From NCBI RefSeq assembly GCF_009789675.1, contig NZ_CP046916.1, positions 868,001 to 932,000 on the forward strand: a stretch of DNA of 64,000 nucleotides. The letters run 5' to 3'. Of this stretch, positions 53,319 to 61,718 are shown in pieces. The notes beneath the pieces were generated by a model, which saw only the letters and a program-made list of their open reading frames with translations, had not been told where the DNA came from and made no database searches. The position numbers and the translations under genes are program-made. Origin of the DNA: Paraburkholderia acidisoli (GTDB lineage: Bacteria > Pseudomonadota > Gammaproteobacteria > Burkholderiales > Burkholderiaceae). Numbering within the stretch: position 1 is the first letter of the stretch; every line of letters starts with the position of its first letter.

Positions 53319-53639
53319 ATGACGCAATGGATCGATGCGGTCGCGCTCGACGAGATCGACGACGAAGACGTCATGCGCTTCGACCACGGCGGGCGCACCT
53401 TTGCGATCTACCGCGTGGACGACGAAGTGTTCGCCAGCGACGGCCTCTGCACGCACGAACAGGTGCACCTTGGCGACGGGCTCGTGATGGGCCACGTGAT
53501 CGAATGCCCGAAGCACAACGGCCGCTTCGACATTCGCGACGGCAGGCCGCTCGGCGCGCCCGTGTGCGTGAAACTCGCGACATACCCGGCAAAAGTCGAG
53601 GATGGCCGGATATTGATCGAGATTTCAGGGAAGCTTTGA
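53319..53639 (+). CDS. Rieske [2Fe-2S] ferredoxin, MocE type
   Basis: A 106-residue soluble ferredoxin with the Rieske ligands Cys44-x-His46 and Cys63-x2-His66 (CTH and CPKH). It should feed electrons to the di-iron protein encoded just upstream. A reductase gene, the third part of such a chain, is not found nearby and must be supplied elsewhere. Confidence 0.87.
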   Translation: MTQWIDAVALDEIDDEDVMRFDHGGRTFAIYRVDDEVFASDGLCTHEQVHLGDGLVMGHVIECPKHNGRFDIRDGRPLGAPVCVKLATYPAKVEDGRILIEISGKL

Positions 53640-53713
53640 GGGAAGCCCGCGGCTCGAGTTCGGCTTATTACCTTGCTGACATGCTGCAACGCGGCAGGCA
53701 GGGTTGCGCCGAG

Positions 53714-54937
53714 TCATGCCTTGATGTGCGCGCGCCGCGCCACCGCGCGCGCGGCCACCACGGCGGCCGCGAACCCGGCGGCCGCGCCCACGAGCAAGGC
53801 CCAGCGCGGGCCCCAATGATCGGCGATCCAGCCGACGATCGGCGCACCGATGGGCGTGCCGCCCAGCGCCACGGCGAGACGGATCGCCAGCACGCGGCCG
53901 CGCATGCCGGGTTCCGTCGATAGCTGCATGAGGCTGTTGGTTTCGGTCATGAACGTGAGCGACGCAATGCCGATCACCACCAGCGCCGCCCCGAACCACC
54001 AGTAGCCGGGCGCGACCGCCGCCAGCGTGCAGCCCACGCCGAACACCGCCGAGGCGATCAGCAGCGACATGAAACGCGGCTGGCTGCGTCCCGCGCCGAA
54101 AAACGCGCCGCTCATCGTGCCCACCGCCATCAGCGAAGACAGCAGGCCGTAGCGCCCCGCCTCGGCATGAAAGACGCGCACGGCCATCGTCGAGATGAAG
54201 ATCGGAAAGTTCAGGCCGAACGTGCCGATCAGAAACAGCATGATGACGATCGCCTTGAGGTCGGGACGTCCCCACACGTAGTGAAAGCCCGCGGCAAGAC
54301 CGCCCTTCGCGGGGGTTTTGAGCTTGGCCGCGCGCAATTCGTCCACGCGCAACCGCGTGAGCGAGATCAGTACCGCGATGAACGACAGCCCGTTGAGCAC
54401 GAATGCCCAACCCACGCCCACGCCCGCGATGACGACGCCCGCCACCGCCGGGCCGATCATGCGCGCGGCGTTGAACGAAGTGGAATTGAGCGCGACGGCA
54501 TTGGGCAGGTCGGCGTCGCGCACGAGTTCGGACACGAAGGTCTGACGCACGGGCGAGTCGAACGCCGTGGCGCAACCGAACAGAAACGCGAAGACGTAGA
54601 CGTGCCACAACTGCACCACATGCGTGACCGTGAGCACGCCGAGCACGATGGACAGCGCGCCCAACGTGGCCTGCGTGTACATCAGCAGCTTGCGCTGATC
54701 CATGTGATCCGCTGCATAGCCGGACCACGGCAGAAACAGCATTTGCGGCCCGAACTGCAGGCTCATGACGATGCCCACCGCCGCCGCGCTGTGATGCGTG
54801 AGGCCCGTGAGCACGAGCCAGTCTTGCGCCGTGCGCTGCATCCACGTACCGACGTTGGACACGAGCGCGCCCGCCGCCCAAACGCGGTAATTGTACGTTT
54901 TGAGCGAGCGAAAAATGCCCGTGGCCGGGGTGCTCAT
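53714..54937 (-). CDS. MFS exporter, DHA3 (EntS/MefA-like) type
   Basis: A 407-residue twelve-helix carrier: N-terminal NYRVWAAGALVSNVGTWMQRTAQDWLVL, LPWSGYAADHMDQRKLL, and SPVRQTFVSELVRDADLPNAVALNSTSFNAARMIGPAVAG are typical of the DHA3 group that exports enterobactin or macrolides. It lies 103 bp downstream of a MarR gene on the same strand, so it is probably a repressible efflux pump. Confidence 0.85.
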   Translation of the reverse strand: MSTPATGIFRSLKTYNYRVWAAGALVSNVGTWMQRTAQDWLVLTGLTHHSAAAVGIVMSLQFGPQMLFLPWSGYAADHMDQRKLLMYTQATLGALSIVLGVLTVTHVVQLWHVYVFAFLFGCATAFDSPVRQTFVSELVRDADLPNAVALNSTSFNAARMIGPAVAGVVIAGVGVGWAFVLNGLSFIAVLISLTRLRVDELRAAKLKTPAKGGLAAGFHYVWGRPDLKAIVIMLFLIGTFGLNFPIFISTMAVRVFHAEAGRYGLLSSLMAVGTMSGAFFGAGRSQPRFMSLLIASAVFGVGCTLAAVAPGYWWFGAALVVIGIASLTFMTETNSLMQLSTEPGMRGRVLAIRLAVALGGTPIGAPIVGWIADHWGPRWALLVGAAAGFAAAVVAARAVARRAHIKA

Positions 54938-55040
54938 ACGCGCTCCGGAACGCGGCTGGGACGTGACATCGCGGACATGAAGCGGCTCCGGCGAAAATGA
55001 TCAGGGATGCGAAGCAATGAACGAAGGCGATGCGTGCGCA

Positions 55041-55493
55041 TCACTCGTCGACGAGACGTTCGAGCAGCGCGAGCGTCGCAACCACCTGACGCTGCTCGGC
55101 GGCCGTGAGCCGTTCTTCGATGCGATGCGACAGCCAGTCCTGACGCGCCGCGCGCCCTGCCTTGAGCGATTTGCGCAGGCTTTCGGTGAGCGACCAGAGC
55201 GTCTGGCGGCCGTCGTTGGGATCGGGCGCGCCGCTCGCGTGACCGCCGGCTTCGAGCGCGGCAACGAGCGTGCCCATGGATTGCGGGCGCATGCCTTCCG
55301 CCCGTGCGAGATTCGACACGGTGGCCGGCCCTTCGCGTTCGAGCCGCAGGATCACGGCCAGTTGCGAGGGCGTGAAGTCGCCGAGAATCGCGTGCTCGCG
55401 AAACCGGCGCCGGAGCTTGCCGACCACCGCGCGCAAGTCGCCGGCAATGGCGTGCGCGAGTTCGGGCGTGGCGGGATCGATGCGCTGGGTCAT
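55041..55493 (-). CDS. MarR-family transcriptional regulator
   Basis: A 150-residue winged-helix regulator: DFTPSQLAVILRLEREGPATVSNLARAEGMRPQSMGTLVAALEAGG is the DNA-binding part (about 39-85), and the wing carries DPNDGRQTLWSLTE. It probably represses the DHA3 exporter gene downstream and is released by a small phenolic or drug-like ligand, as is usual for the family. Confidence 0.87.
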   Translation of the reverse strand: MTQRIDPATPELAHAIAGDLRAVVGKLRRRFREHAILGDFTPSQLAVILRLEREGPATVSNLARAEGMRPQSMGTLVAALEAGGHASGAPDPNDGRQTLWSLTESLRKSLKAGRAARQDWLSHRIEERLTAAEQRQVVATLALLERLVDE

Positions 55494-55566
55494 CCGCGCA
55501 TTCTAGAAGATATGAAGGTAAACTGCAAAGATTAGCTTCAGGGTTGGGCGGCGTGCGCGAGTGACG

Positions 55567-55782
55567 CTAGGCGCGCTTGCGCAGCGGATCGAGCAAACCT
55601 TTCAATCCGTTATGGTCCAGCTCGTGCATCAGCGCGAGCAGTCGCCCGAGTTCGCCTTGCGGGAACCCTTCGCGGGCGAACCAGTTGAGGTAATGCCCGG
55701 GCAGGTCCGCGATCAGGCGGCCCTTGTATTTGCCGTAGGGCATGGTGAGCGTGACGAGGCGTTCGAGGTCGGGAGCTTGCAT
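55567..55782 (-). CDS. DUF3820 family protein
   Basis: A 71-residue protein starting MQAPDLERLVTLTMPYGKYKGRLIADLPGHYLNWFAREGFPQGELG, the compact DUF3820 pattern. Family function is not firmly known. It lies 63 bp after the tonB stop on the same strand and may be the last gene of the receptor operon, or independent. Confidence 0.75.
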   Translation of the reverse strand: MQAPDLERLVTLTMPYGKYKGRLIADLPGHYLNWFAREGFPQGELGRLLALMHELDHNGLKGLLDPLRKRA

Positions 55783-55845
55783 AGGCGGTATTGTGCAAGG
55801 GTTTGGGCGTGCGCACAGTCCGCTTAGCGGCAACGTCGCGCAACC

Positions 55846-56565
55846 TTACTCGACGTTGAAATGCACCCGGATATCCTGCTCGCTTTCCACCGGGTGCCCC
55901 GCTTTCATGGCCGGAAAGAAGCGCCATTTACGCAAGCTTTCGAGCAGGATCTGGTTGAGCCGCGGGTTCTGCGTGGGATGCACGAGCGCGACGTCGACCG
56001 AACCGTCGGCATGAATGGTGAAGCGGGCGAGCGCGAGCGCCTGGTATCCCTGGTCACGCAGGTCGTCGGGGATCACGGGCAAGGGTTGCACGAGCGCATG
56101 CGCGGCCGCATTGCCCGAGGCGTTCGCGTCGGTTGCGGCGGCAGGCGCGTCCGTGGCGGAGCGCGCGGCGGTTGTCGCTTGCGGCGCGGCGGCAGGCGCG
56201 GTTTCTGGCGCCGGGGACGGCACGGGCGTCGCAGCGGGCTTTGCCAAGGGCGCGGGAATCGACGCAGCGGCATGCGGCGCGGCCAAGTGCGTCACGGGCA
56301 TCGAGCGCGCTGGCGCGGGCACGTGCGCAGCCGCCCGAGGCGCCGCAGTTGGCGGCGAGGGAGTCAACGGGCGAGGCAACGAAGGCGCCGGCGGCGGCAC
56401 GATCTCCACGAGGCGCGCATCGAGCGTCACGGGTGGCGCGGCTTGCGGCGCGACGGCCAGCTCGCCGACAAAGCCCCCGACGAACGCGGACCACAGCGCC
56501 ACGGCCAGCACGCAACCCGCCACGGCACGCGGACGGCGCGCATCGAGCAGCGTCACCATGCGCAT
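55846..56565 (-). CDS. tonB: TonB-like energy transducer
   Basis: A 239-residue protein. I start at ATG 56565 (MRMVTLLDARR), four bases past the exbD stop; the open frame continues to a TTG at 56595 that overlaps exbD. Membrane helix about 15-38, a long Pro/Ala-rich periplasmic spacer (about 55-165), and a C-terminal TonB domain (about 175-239: LARFTIHADGSVDVALV and KWRFFPAMKAGHPVES). It passes the ExbBD proton-motive energy to an outer-membrane receptor, here surely the one encoded in the same operon. Confidence 0.85.
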   Translation of the reverse strand: MRMVTLLDARRPRAVAGCVLAVALWSAFVGGFVGELAVAPQAAPPVTLDARLVEIVPPPAPSLPRPLTPSPPTAAPRAAAHVPAPARSMPVTHLAAPHAAASIPAPLAKPAATPVPSPAPETAPAAAPQATTAARSATDAPAAATDANASGNAAAHALVQPLPVIPDDLRDQGYQALALARFTIHADGSVDVALVHPTQNPRLNQILLESLRKWRFFPAMKAGHPVESEQDIRVHFNVE

Positions 56566-56569
56566 GGCG

Positions 56570-56974
56570 TTACGGCCGATCACGCTGAACCGCAATCAGG
56601 AAGTGGGCCGCTCCGCCCTGCCGCGCCTGCAACATGGCCTGCACGACGAGGCCGTTCGGCGCGCCCGCGTCGGCGGCCACCACCACATCGCCATCGGGTC
56701 CAAGCAGGCGCTTCACGCTCGCGGCGAGCTGGTTCAACGTCACGGCCTGGCGGTTCAGCTGCAACTGGCCGTCGCGGGTGATGCCGAGCGTCAGCGGGGC
56801 TTGTGCCGTCAACGGCTGCGCCACGCCTTGCGGCAGATCGAGCTTGACCGCGTCGAGCCGCTGCATCGCGAGCGAAGCGAGCATGAACGTGGCGAGCAGA
56901 AAGAACATCACGTCGATCATCGGAATGATCTCGATGCGGCCGCGCTTCGAGGCCCGTGAGCGTTGCAGTTTCAT
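56570..56974 (-). CDS. exbD: Biopolymer transport protein ExbD
   Basis: A 134-residue single-pass protein. The cytoplasmic start MKLQRSRASKRGRIEIIPMIDVMFFLLATFML holds the essential membrane aspartate, Asp21, that carries protons in this family; the rest is the periplasmic domain. Its start overlaps the exbB stop (ATGA at 56971-56974). Confidence 0.92.
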   Translation of the reverse strand: MKLQRSRASKRGRIEIIPMIDVMFFLLATFMLASLAMQRLDAVKLDLPQGVAQPLTAQAPLTLGITRDGQLQLNRQAVTLNQLAASVKRLLGPDGDVVVAADAGAPNGLVVQAMLQARQGGAAHFLIAVQRDRP

Positions 56975-57606
56975 CGCGCAGGCGCCTCGCGTTCCTGGGC
57001 GAGCCGCACATCGCTCAGCCAGGCGTTCGCCGCGGTTTCGAGTTCCTCCACGAGCCGCTCGGTGCGCCGCGAGAAGTAGTTGAACGCGAACAGCGAAACC
57101 AGTGCGATCACGAGGCCGATGGCGGTGGCCACGAGCGCCTGCGCCACGCCCCCCGTTACGCCGCCGGGATTGACGAGCCCGTTGTTACCGATCAGCCTGA
57201 ACGCGTGCATCATGCCGACGATAGTGCCCAGCAGCCCGAGCAGCGGCGCCGCGGTCACGATGGTTTCGAGCACCCACAGCCCGCGCGACATCTCGCGCTG
57301 GATCTCCAGGGCGAGCGCGTTCGCCCTCGCCTCGATCCACCACGCGGGCTTCGTGGCGTTGCGCATGAGCGGTTCCAGCAGCCTGCGCAGCGCGTGCTGC
57401 GGCGGCAGGCGCCCGATCGCGGCGGCCAGATCCGTCTCGCCGGAAACCTTGCCGTCGGCATCCGGCTGCGCCACGGCGGCGAAGCGCCAGAAGACCCAGG
57501 CGCGGTCGAGCACGACGACGAGCGCGATCACGGCGAGCAGAGTCAGCGGATACACGACCCAGCCGCCAATACGCGCGGCCTGTACGATTCCGAGCCAGTC
57601 TTGCAT
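56971..57606 (-). CDS. exbB: Biopolymer transport protein ExbB (MotA/TolQ/ExbB family)
   Basis: A 211-residue three-helix proton channel. The hallmark PLLGLLGTIVGMMHAFRLIG is at about 118-137 and the long helices GGWVVYPLTLLAVIALVVVLDRAWVF and ALVATAIGLVIALVSLFAFNYFSRR flank it. The ATG at 57606 starts 25 bp after the receptor gene stop, so ExbB, ExbD and TonB are translated from the receptor operon. Confidence 0.92.
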   Translation of the reverse strand: MQDWLGIVQAARIGGWVVYPLTLLAVIALVVVLDRAWVFWRFAAVAQPDADGKVSGETDLAAAIGRLPPQHALRRLLEPLMRNATKPAWWIEARANALALEIQREMSRGLWVLETIVTAAPLLGLLGTIVGMMHAFRLIGNNGLVNPGGVTGGVAQALVATAIGLVIALVSLFAFNYFSRRTERLVEELETAANAWLSDVRLAQEREAPAR

Positions 57607-57631
57607 GAGCGTATCCGTTGATGGTTCGTTG

Positions 57632-59983
57632 TCAGAAGTATTTGGTGACACCCGCGTAGAACGCGCGATACGGCCCGTACTGCGGCGCGAACACGCCGAT
57701 GCCCGACCCGTCGCGCAACTCGTAGGTTCTCCCAAATGCATTGACCACGACGACGCGCCCGTCAACCTTGCCGATCATCGGCAAGTCGAAATGCTGGATC
57801 ACGGCCAGGTTGAACTGCGCGTAGAGTGGCAGCTTGCCCGTATTGGCGAAGCCGTTGCGCAAGCCGCTGCCGACCGTGCCGTCCAGGGTGAAGGTCGTGT
57901 GGTGCCAGTCGTACGAGCCGCCGAACGAAGCGGTCACGCGCTGGTCGTGATCGAGGAAGACCCAGTTATTGGCGATGAAAGCGAGTTCGTCGGCGCCGAA
58001 GTTGAATTGCGCGGAGTCGACGTTCTTGCCCTGCGCGCGGCTATACGCGAGATTCAGATACGCAGAGACATTGTCGTGCTTGTAATTGGCGGTGAATTCG
58101 ACGCCATAGACGCGACCGTACTGATAGTTGAACGGCGTGTACATGAGCGCGGCGCCGAACTGGCCGAGATCGAGCAGGTTGTGCGCTTTCTTGTAGTAAG
58201 CGTCGAGACCCAGCGTGAGCGCGGAACCGACTTGCTGCGTCACGCCAATGTCGAAGTAGTCGTCGCGCTCGGGCTGCACGGGATCGTTCTGCGTGACCTC
58301 GCTCTGGTTGGTCGTGCCCGCGTAGCGATTGATTGTCGAACTGGCAACCAGTTCCATGGAAGGCGGCGTGAAATAGCGCGAGTAGCCCGCGTGGAAGGCC
58401 GTGGTTGGCGTGAGTTTGAATACCGCGCCAATACGCGGACTCACCTGGTTCGCCTGCACGTACTCGTCCATGCCGTCGTAGCGCAGGCCGTAGTTGATCG
58501 TGAGCCGGTCGTTGATCTTCCACTCGTCCTGGATGTACGCGCTATACAGATAGCCCGTTTTGCCGCTCGAGTCGGAGAGCGTGAACGGAACGTTCGAGGT
58601 CTGGTTGCCGTCGGCGTCGGCGGGAAACACCGACACGTTGTCCCAGAAGCTCGCATGTTCCTGTTGCAGCATCAGACCCGCGCGAATCGTGTGCCGGTCG
58701 TTGAGACGATAAGTCGTATCGGCCTGCAAGCCATTGGCGGTGTCGTTGTGAAAGTCCTGCGAGGCCACGCCGTTGAAGATCAGATCGCCCGCGGGGTCGG
58801 GGTTGAACTGCGTGCGCGTATAGCGCGTGAAGAACGCCACCTGGTAGTCGAGCGCGCCGCCGTTGGTGCCCTGCAACGCGACCACCGCGAAGTTATTCAA
58901 CTCCGACTGCGTTTCGTTCAGATTCGCGGAGTCGAACGACGGCACGCCCGCCAGCGAGAAGTTCGGCGCAAGGCCCGGCGTATTGGGAATTTCGAACTGG
59001 TTGGACGTGGTGCCGAACATCACGCTCACGCGCGTGAGCGGATTGATGATGTACGACATGTAGCCGAACGCGTTGCCCTGGCGCGTGCGATCGTGCACCG
59101 GGTCGGGCGACGACGTGGGCGCCTCGATCCCCAGGTTGTTCGCACCCAGCGAGCCGCTGAAAAAGTAGCTGAAATCGCCTTTGCTGCCATAGACGTCGGC
59201 GCTGGTCTGAAGCGTGCCGCGATTGCCGCCATAGACATCGACGGAACCGCCATTGCCCAGATCGCCCGACTTGGTGCGGATATCCACGATGCCCGCCGTG
59301 CGATAGCCGTACTCCGCGGGCAGCGCGCCCGTGAGCAGATTGACCTGATCGATGATGCGCGTGTCGAGCGCCTGGCCAAAGCCGCTGATCGGCTCGGGAA
59401 TCATGATGCCGTTGATACGGTACTGCAAGTCGGCGTGGTCGCCGCGAACGTGCAGTTGACCGTACGAGTCGGCCGCCACACCCGGCGCTTGCAGCAGCAC
59501 CTGATTCAGCGGCGTGTTTTCGCCTTGCGGCATGGCCTGGATATCGGCGTGACTGATCCGGTAGATGCTGCTGCCGGTTTCCGGAAGCAGGCCGTTGCGC
59601 GCGGCATCGAGGCGCTTCGCGTTGACCTGCACGTCCATCGTCGAATCTTGCGTCATGACCACGGCGACCTTGGCCGGCGTATCGGCGCTGGCCGTCGCGA
59701 TCTGCGAACTGGCGGCAAAGCCCGGCGCCGAGACGGCGACCGCATACGTGCCCGGCGCGACGTGCTCGACCGCGAAGTGCCCGCTCGCGTCGGTCGTGGT
59801 CTGGCCGACGTTGGCGCCGCTGGCATTCGAGAGGATGACCGCCGCGTGAGAAACCGGCTTGCCGGTGGCGTCTTGCACGGTGCCGTCGAGCGTGGTGCCG
59901 GCGTTGGCGGCCCACACGTGGCCGCTTGCGGCAACGGCGAACGCCACGAGCGCTGCCTGCGAAATGAGTGTGCGGTGGTTCAT
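57632..59983 (-). CDS. TonB-dependent receptor with N-terminal carboxypeptidase-regulatory-like domain
   Basis: A 783-residue outer-membrane receptor. Signal peptide 1-25 (cut after VWA), a carboxypeptidase-regulatory-like beta domain (about 29-108: TTLDGTVQDATGKPVSHAAVILSN), plug (about 120-250, with QLHVRGDHADLQYRINGIMIPEPISGFGQALDTRI and the TonB-box-like start MDVQVNAKRLDA), and a barrel ending in VTKYF with terminal Phe. It belongs to the OMR-like group whose ligands range from metals to sugars. Its own exbB-exbD-tonB genes follow it, and the 22-bp palindrome lies 101 bp upstream of its start. Ligand unknown; the Zur-like site hints at zinc. Confidence 0.92.
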   Translation of the reverse strand: MNHRTLISQAALVAFAVAASGHVWAANAGTTLDGTVQDATGKPVSHAAVILSNASGANVGQTTTDASGHFAVEHVAPGTYAVAVSAPGFAASSQIATASADTPAKVAVVMTQDSTMDVQVNAKRLDAARNGLLPETGSSIYRISHADIQAMPQGENTPLNQVLLQAPGVAADSYGQLHVRGDHADLQYRINGIMIPEPISGFGQALDTRIIDQVNLLTGALPAEYGYRTAGIVDIRTKSGDLGNGGSVDVYGGNRGTLQTSADVYGSKGDFSYFFSGSLGANNLGIEAPTSSPDPVHDRTRQGNAFGYMSYIINPLTRVSVMFGTTSNQFEIPNTPGLAPNFSLAGVPSFDSANLNETQSELNNFAVVALQGTNGGALDYQVAFFTRYTRTQFNPDPAGDLIFNGVASQDFHNDTANGLQADTTYRLNDRHTIRAGLMLQQEHASFWDNVSVFPADADGNQTSNVPFTLSDSSGKTGYLYSAYIQDEWKINDRLTINYGLRYDGMDEYVQANQVSPRIGAVFKLTPTTAFHAGYSRYFTPPSMELVASSTINRYAGTTNQSEVTQNDPVQPERDDYFDIGVTQQVGSALTLGLDAYYKKAHNLLDLGQFGAALMYTPFNYQYGRVYGVEFTANYKHDNVSAYLNLAYSRAQGKNVDSAQFNFGADELAFIANNWVFLDHDQRVTASFGGSYDWHHTTFTLDGTVGSGLRNGFANTGKLPLYAQFNLAVIQHFDLPMIGKVDGRVVVVNAFGRTYELRDGSGIGVFAPQYGPYRAFYAGVTKYF

Positions 59984-60083
59984 GATCCCGACTGAAAGCG
60001 TTATTTTTAGGGCGTGCGAAGTCAGCGCGAACCGGCTCCGGAGAGCGTCGATCCGACGTTGGGCAGTCACACGATTTGCGTGA

Positions 60084-60105
60084 GTGTAACGTTATAACGT
60101 TACAC
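60084..60105. promoter_or_regulatory. Perfect 22-bp palindrome, Zur-like operator upstream of the receptor operon
   Basis: GTGTAACGTTATAACGTTACAC is an exact palindrome 101 bp upstream of the receptor start. Its centre, GTTATAAC, is the core of many proteobacterial Zur boxes (TGTTATA-N-TATAACA type), and such boxes precede zinc-uptake receptors. The match is by eye and the flanking bases ACG/CGT differ from the commonest form ATG/CAT, so another dimeric regulator, such as a TetR-type, is possible. TATAAC inside it may serve as a -10 element. Confidence 0.55.
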
Positions 60106-60179
60106 AAACCTTGCGCTTTGAGCCGTTATCAAAAGAATTTCGCGAGCGTGCGTTTAAAAGGAAATTGAAAGTTTTTAGC

Positions 60180-60201
60180 GCCGATGACAAACCTCATCGG
60201 C
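60180..60201. terminator. Hairpin downstream of the methyltransferase gene
   Basis: GCCGATGA (60180-60187) and TCATCGGC (60194-60201) form a perfect 8-bp stem with a 6-base loop. On the reverse strand it is followed by GCTAAAAAC, not by a T-run, so intrinsic termination is uncertain. Confidence 0.4.
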
Positions 60202-60258
60202 TCCCATGCATTTCGCCCGCCTTCAACCGGTTAGTATCGACAAACCGTTATTCGCCGT

Positions 60259-60975
60259 TCACGAAACGACAACGGTGAACTCGATCCCCGATTCGAAATC
60301 GAGCGTGGTTGTCGAAAAGCGCGGCGCGGCATCGAGATAGCGTTTGTAGCCCTCAACCGCTTGCTCCGCGGTGTACATGTTGTCGGTCAGCACGATCGAA
60401 CCCGGTCGCAGAAGACGCTCGATCCGCTGGAACGCCTGCAGATAAGCGTCGGCCCAGATGTCCATGAAGACCATGTCGAAGCGGCCATCGAGCGCCGAGA
60501 TCGTCTCGAATACGTCGCCTTCCCGCACATCGACATAATCTTCCAGACGCGCGGCGGCCACGTGAGCGCGCAGCAGTTCGCACTTCGAAGCGTCGCGCTC
60601 GGTGGCGACGACCGTGCCTCGACCCAGCGTGCGAAGTGCCTCGGCAATGTAGAGGGTCGACACGCCGTACGAGCTGCCGAGCTCGAGAATGCGCGTTGGC
60701 CGATGCGCCAGCACCATATTGCGCAGAAATTTTCCCGTTTCCGCCGATACCGCGAGCGATAACGTCGTTCCGTTCGACGCCTCGAAATCTTCGGTGGACA
60801 AGCCCAGTGTTTCGAGGAACCGGCCGCGCAAGCGCGGCGCCAGCATTTCGTACTCCTCCACGAGATGCAGGAAATCTTCCTGCGTTCCGGATAACTGCGC
60901 TTGCGCGCGGGCGATCACTTCCGCCTCGCTCTGGTCGTGCAGACGACGCAACAGACTGACTGTCGACGGTGCCAT
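60259..60975 (-). CDS. Class I SAM-dependent O-methyltransferase
   Basis: A 238-residue cytoplasmic methyltransferase of the O-methyltransferase family 3 type: motif I ILELGSSYGVSTLYIAEAL (96-114), the SAM-ribose acid Glu126 (ATERDAS), DVREGDVFE and the metal-type Asp172 in VFMDIWADAY. AGGA precedes ATG 60975. Substrate could be a catechol-like or other hydroxyl group. Less GC-biased codon use than the flanking genes. Upstream neighbour is the ferredoxin, 66 bp away on the same strand. Confidence 0.82.
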   Translation of the reverse strand: MAPSTVSLLRRLHDQSEAEVIARAQAQLSGTQEDFLHLVEEYEMLAPRLRGRFLETLGLSTEDFEASNGTTLSLAVSAETGKFLRNMVLAHRPTRILELGSSYGVSTLYIAEALRTLGRGTVVATERDASKCELLRAHVAAARLEDYVDVREGDVFETISALDGRFDMVFMDIWADAYLQAFQRIERLLRPGSIVLTDNMYTAEQAVEGYKRYLDAAPRFSTTTLDFESGIEFTVVVS

Positions 60976-61040
60976 GGGGAGTCCTTGATGAGGGTATCGA
61001 GAGCAGCGGCACATAAACTCACTGCCTTATTGCGCAACGC

Positions 61041-61334
61041 TTAAGCGTGTCTCGCCAGTTTGATCGCGCGCTCCGGGCACGCCGTCACGCATAATCCGCA
61101 CGACCGGCAGGCCATCGCATTGGGTGTATACGCCACCTGCATGCCGTGCACCCTCAGCTTCATGCGATGCATGAAACCAAGATCGCGGTAATCGCTCTCG
61201 TCGATGCGCCGGATCTCGAACACGTTTTCCGGGCAGACCGCCAGGCAATCGCCCTTTCCTTCGCAACGCTGCAAATCGACGACGGGCACGATTACGCCCG
61301 GGTCCTGTTTGCATGCCCCGGTTGGGTTCTCCAC
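61041..61334 (-). CDS. Ferredoxin with two iron-sulfur cluster motifs
   Basis: A 97-residue protein, here started at GTG 61334 with AGGAG eight bases upstream; GTG 61340 is an alternative. The C-terminal cluster motif is complete (CRSCGLCVTACP). The N-terminal one reads CEGKGDCLAVCP, with lysine where the second cysteine ligand should be, so it may hold a three-iron cluster or a four-iron cluster with another ligand. Family members are small electron carriers. It may be co-transcribed with the methyltransferase gene downstream. Confidence 0.8.
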   Translation of the reverse strand: MENPTGACKQDPGVIVPVVDLQRCEGKGDCLAVCPENVFEIRRIDESDYRDLGFMHRMKLRVHGMQVAYTPNAMACRSCGLCVTACPERAIKLARHA

Positions 61335-61718
61335 GGTCACATCTCCTTGCTTCGCCTGTCGCGCGATCGATCTTCGTAAAAGAATGGCGACGCGCCAGCG
61401 CGTCTTCATGCCTCTGAAGACGTTTCGGCAAGGCAAATATTGTCGAGTGCGGGAGAAAATTTTCGAGCGGCGCGCAATTCGTCTTCGGGGACACGATGAC
61501 AAGACGATGTCGCGTTGGCGAGGCGAGGCGAGGCGCAGCGCGGCCGGCAAGTCACCGCCCGTGCCGCAGAAAGGCGAGTCCTCGAGCGGCGAGCGCGAAC
61601 GGCTCGCCGTCATGCGAGAGCGCAGGAAGCCCGGCGCCCTCTGCGCGTGAGGTGCGCGGGCGCGACTACGCTGGCTTGGCGCCCGGCCCTGTCACGCCCA
61701 AAGCAGCCGCATTAGCGA
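61335..61718. other. 384-bp intergenic region, no gene seen
   Basis: Between the ferredoxin start and the ABC permease stop (both genes on the reverse strand). A short GGCGA repeat (three copies and GGCGC, 61517-61535) and scattered arms are visible, but no protein-like frame. It should hold the ferredoxin promoter and the end of the ABC operon. Confidence 0.45.

Noticed and set aside
51042..53639. Complete rhizopine catabolic locus
   Set aside because: Only the oxygenase and ferredoxin resemble Moc proteins; no mocA-, mocB-, mocC- or inositol-type genes lie nearby.
55846..56595. TTG start of tonB at 56595
   Set aside because: It would overlap exbD by 26 bp with a rare start codon; ATG 56565 gives a better N-terminus.
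57080..59995. A 971-codon forward-strand frame opposite exbB and the TonB receptor
   Set aside because: No recognisable domain; the opposite strand has a signal peptide, plug and barrel. GC-driven shadow.
61335..61613. N-terminal extension of the ferredoxin to 61613
   Set aside because: The added residues are Arg/Ser-rich and unlike any ferredoxin, and a ribosome site lies just before the GTG starts near 61334-61340.
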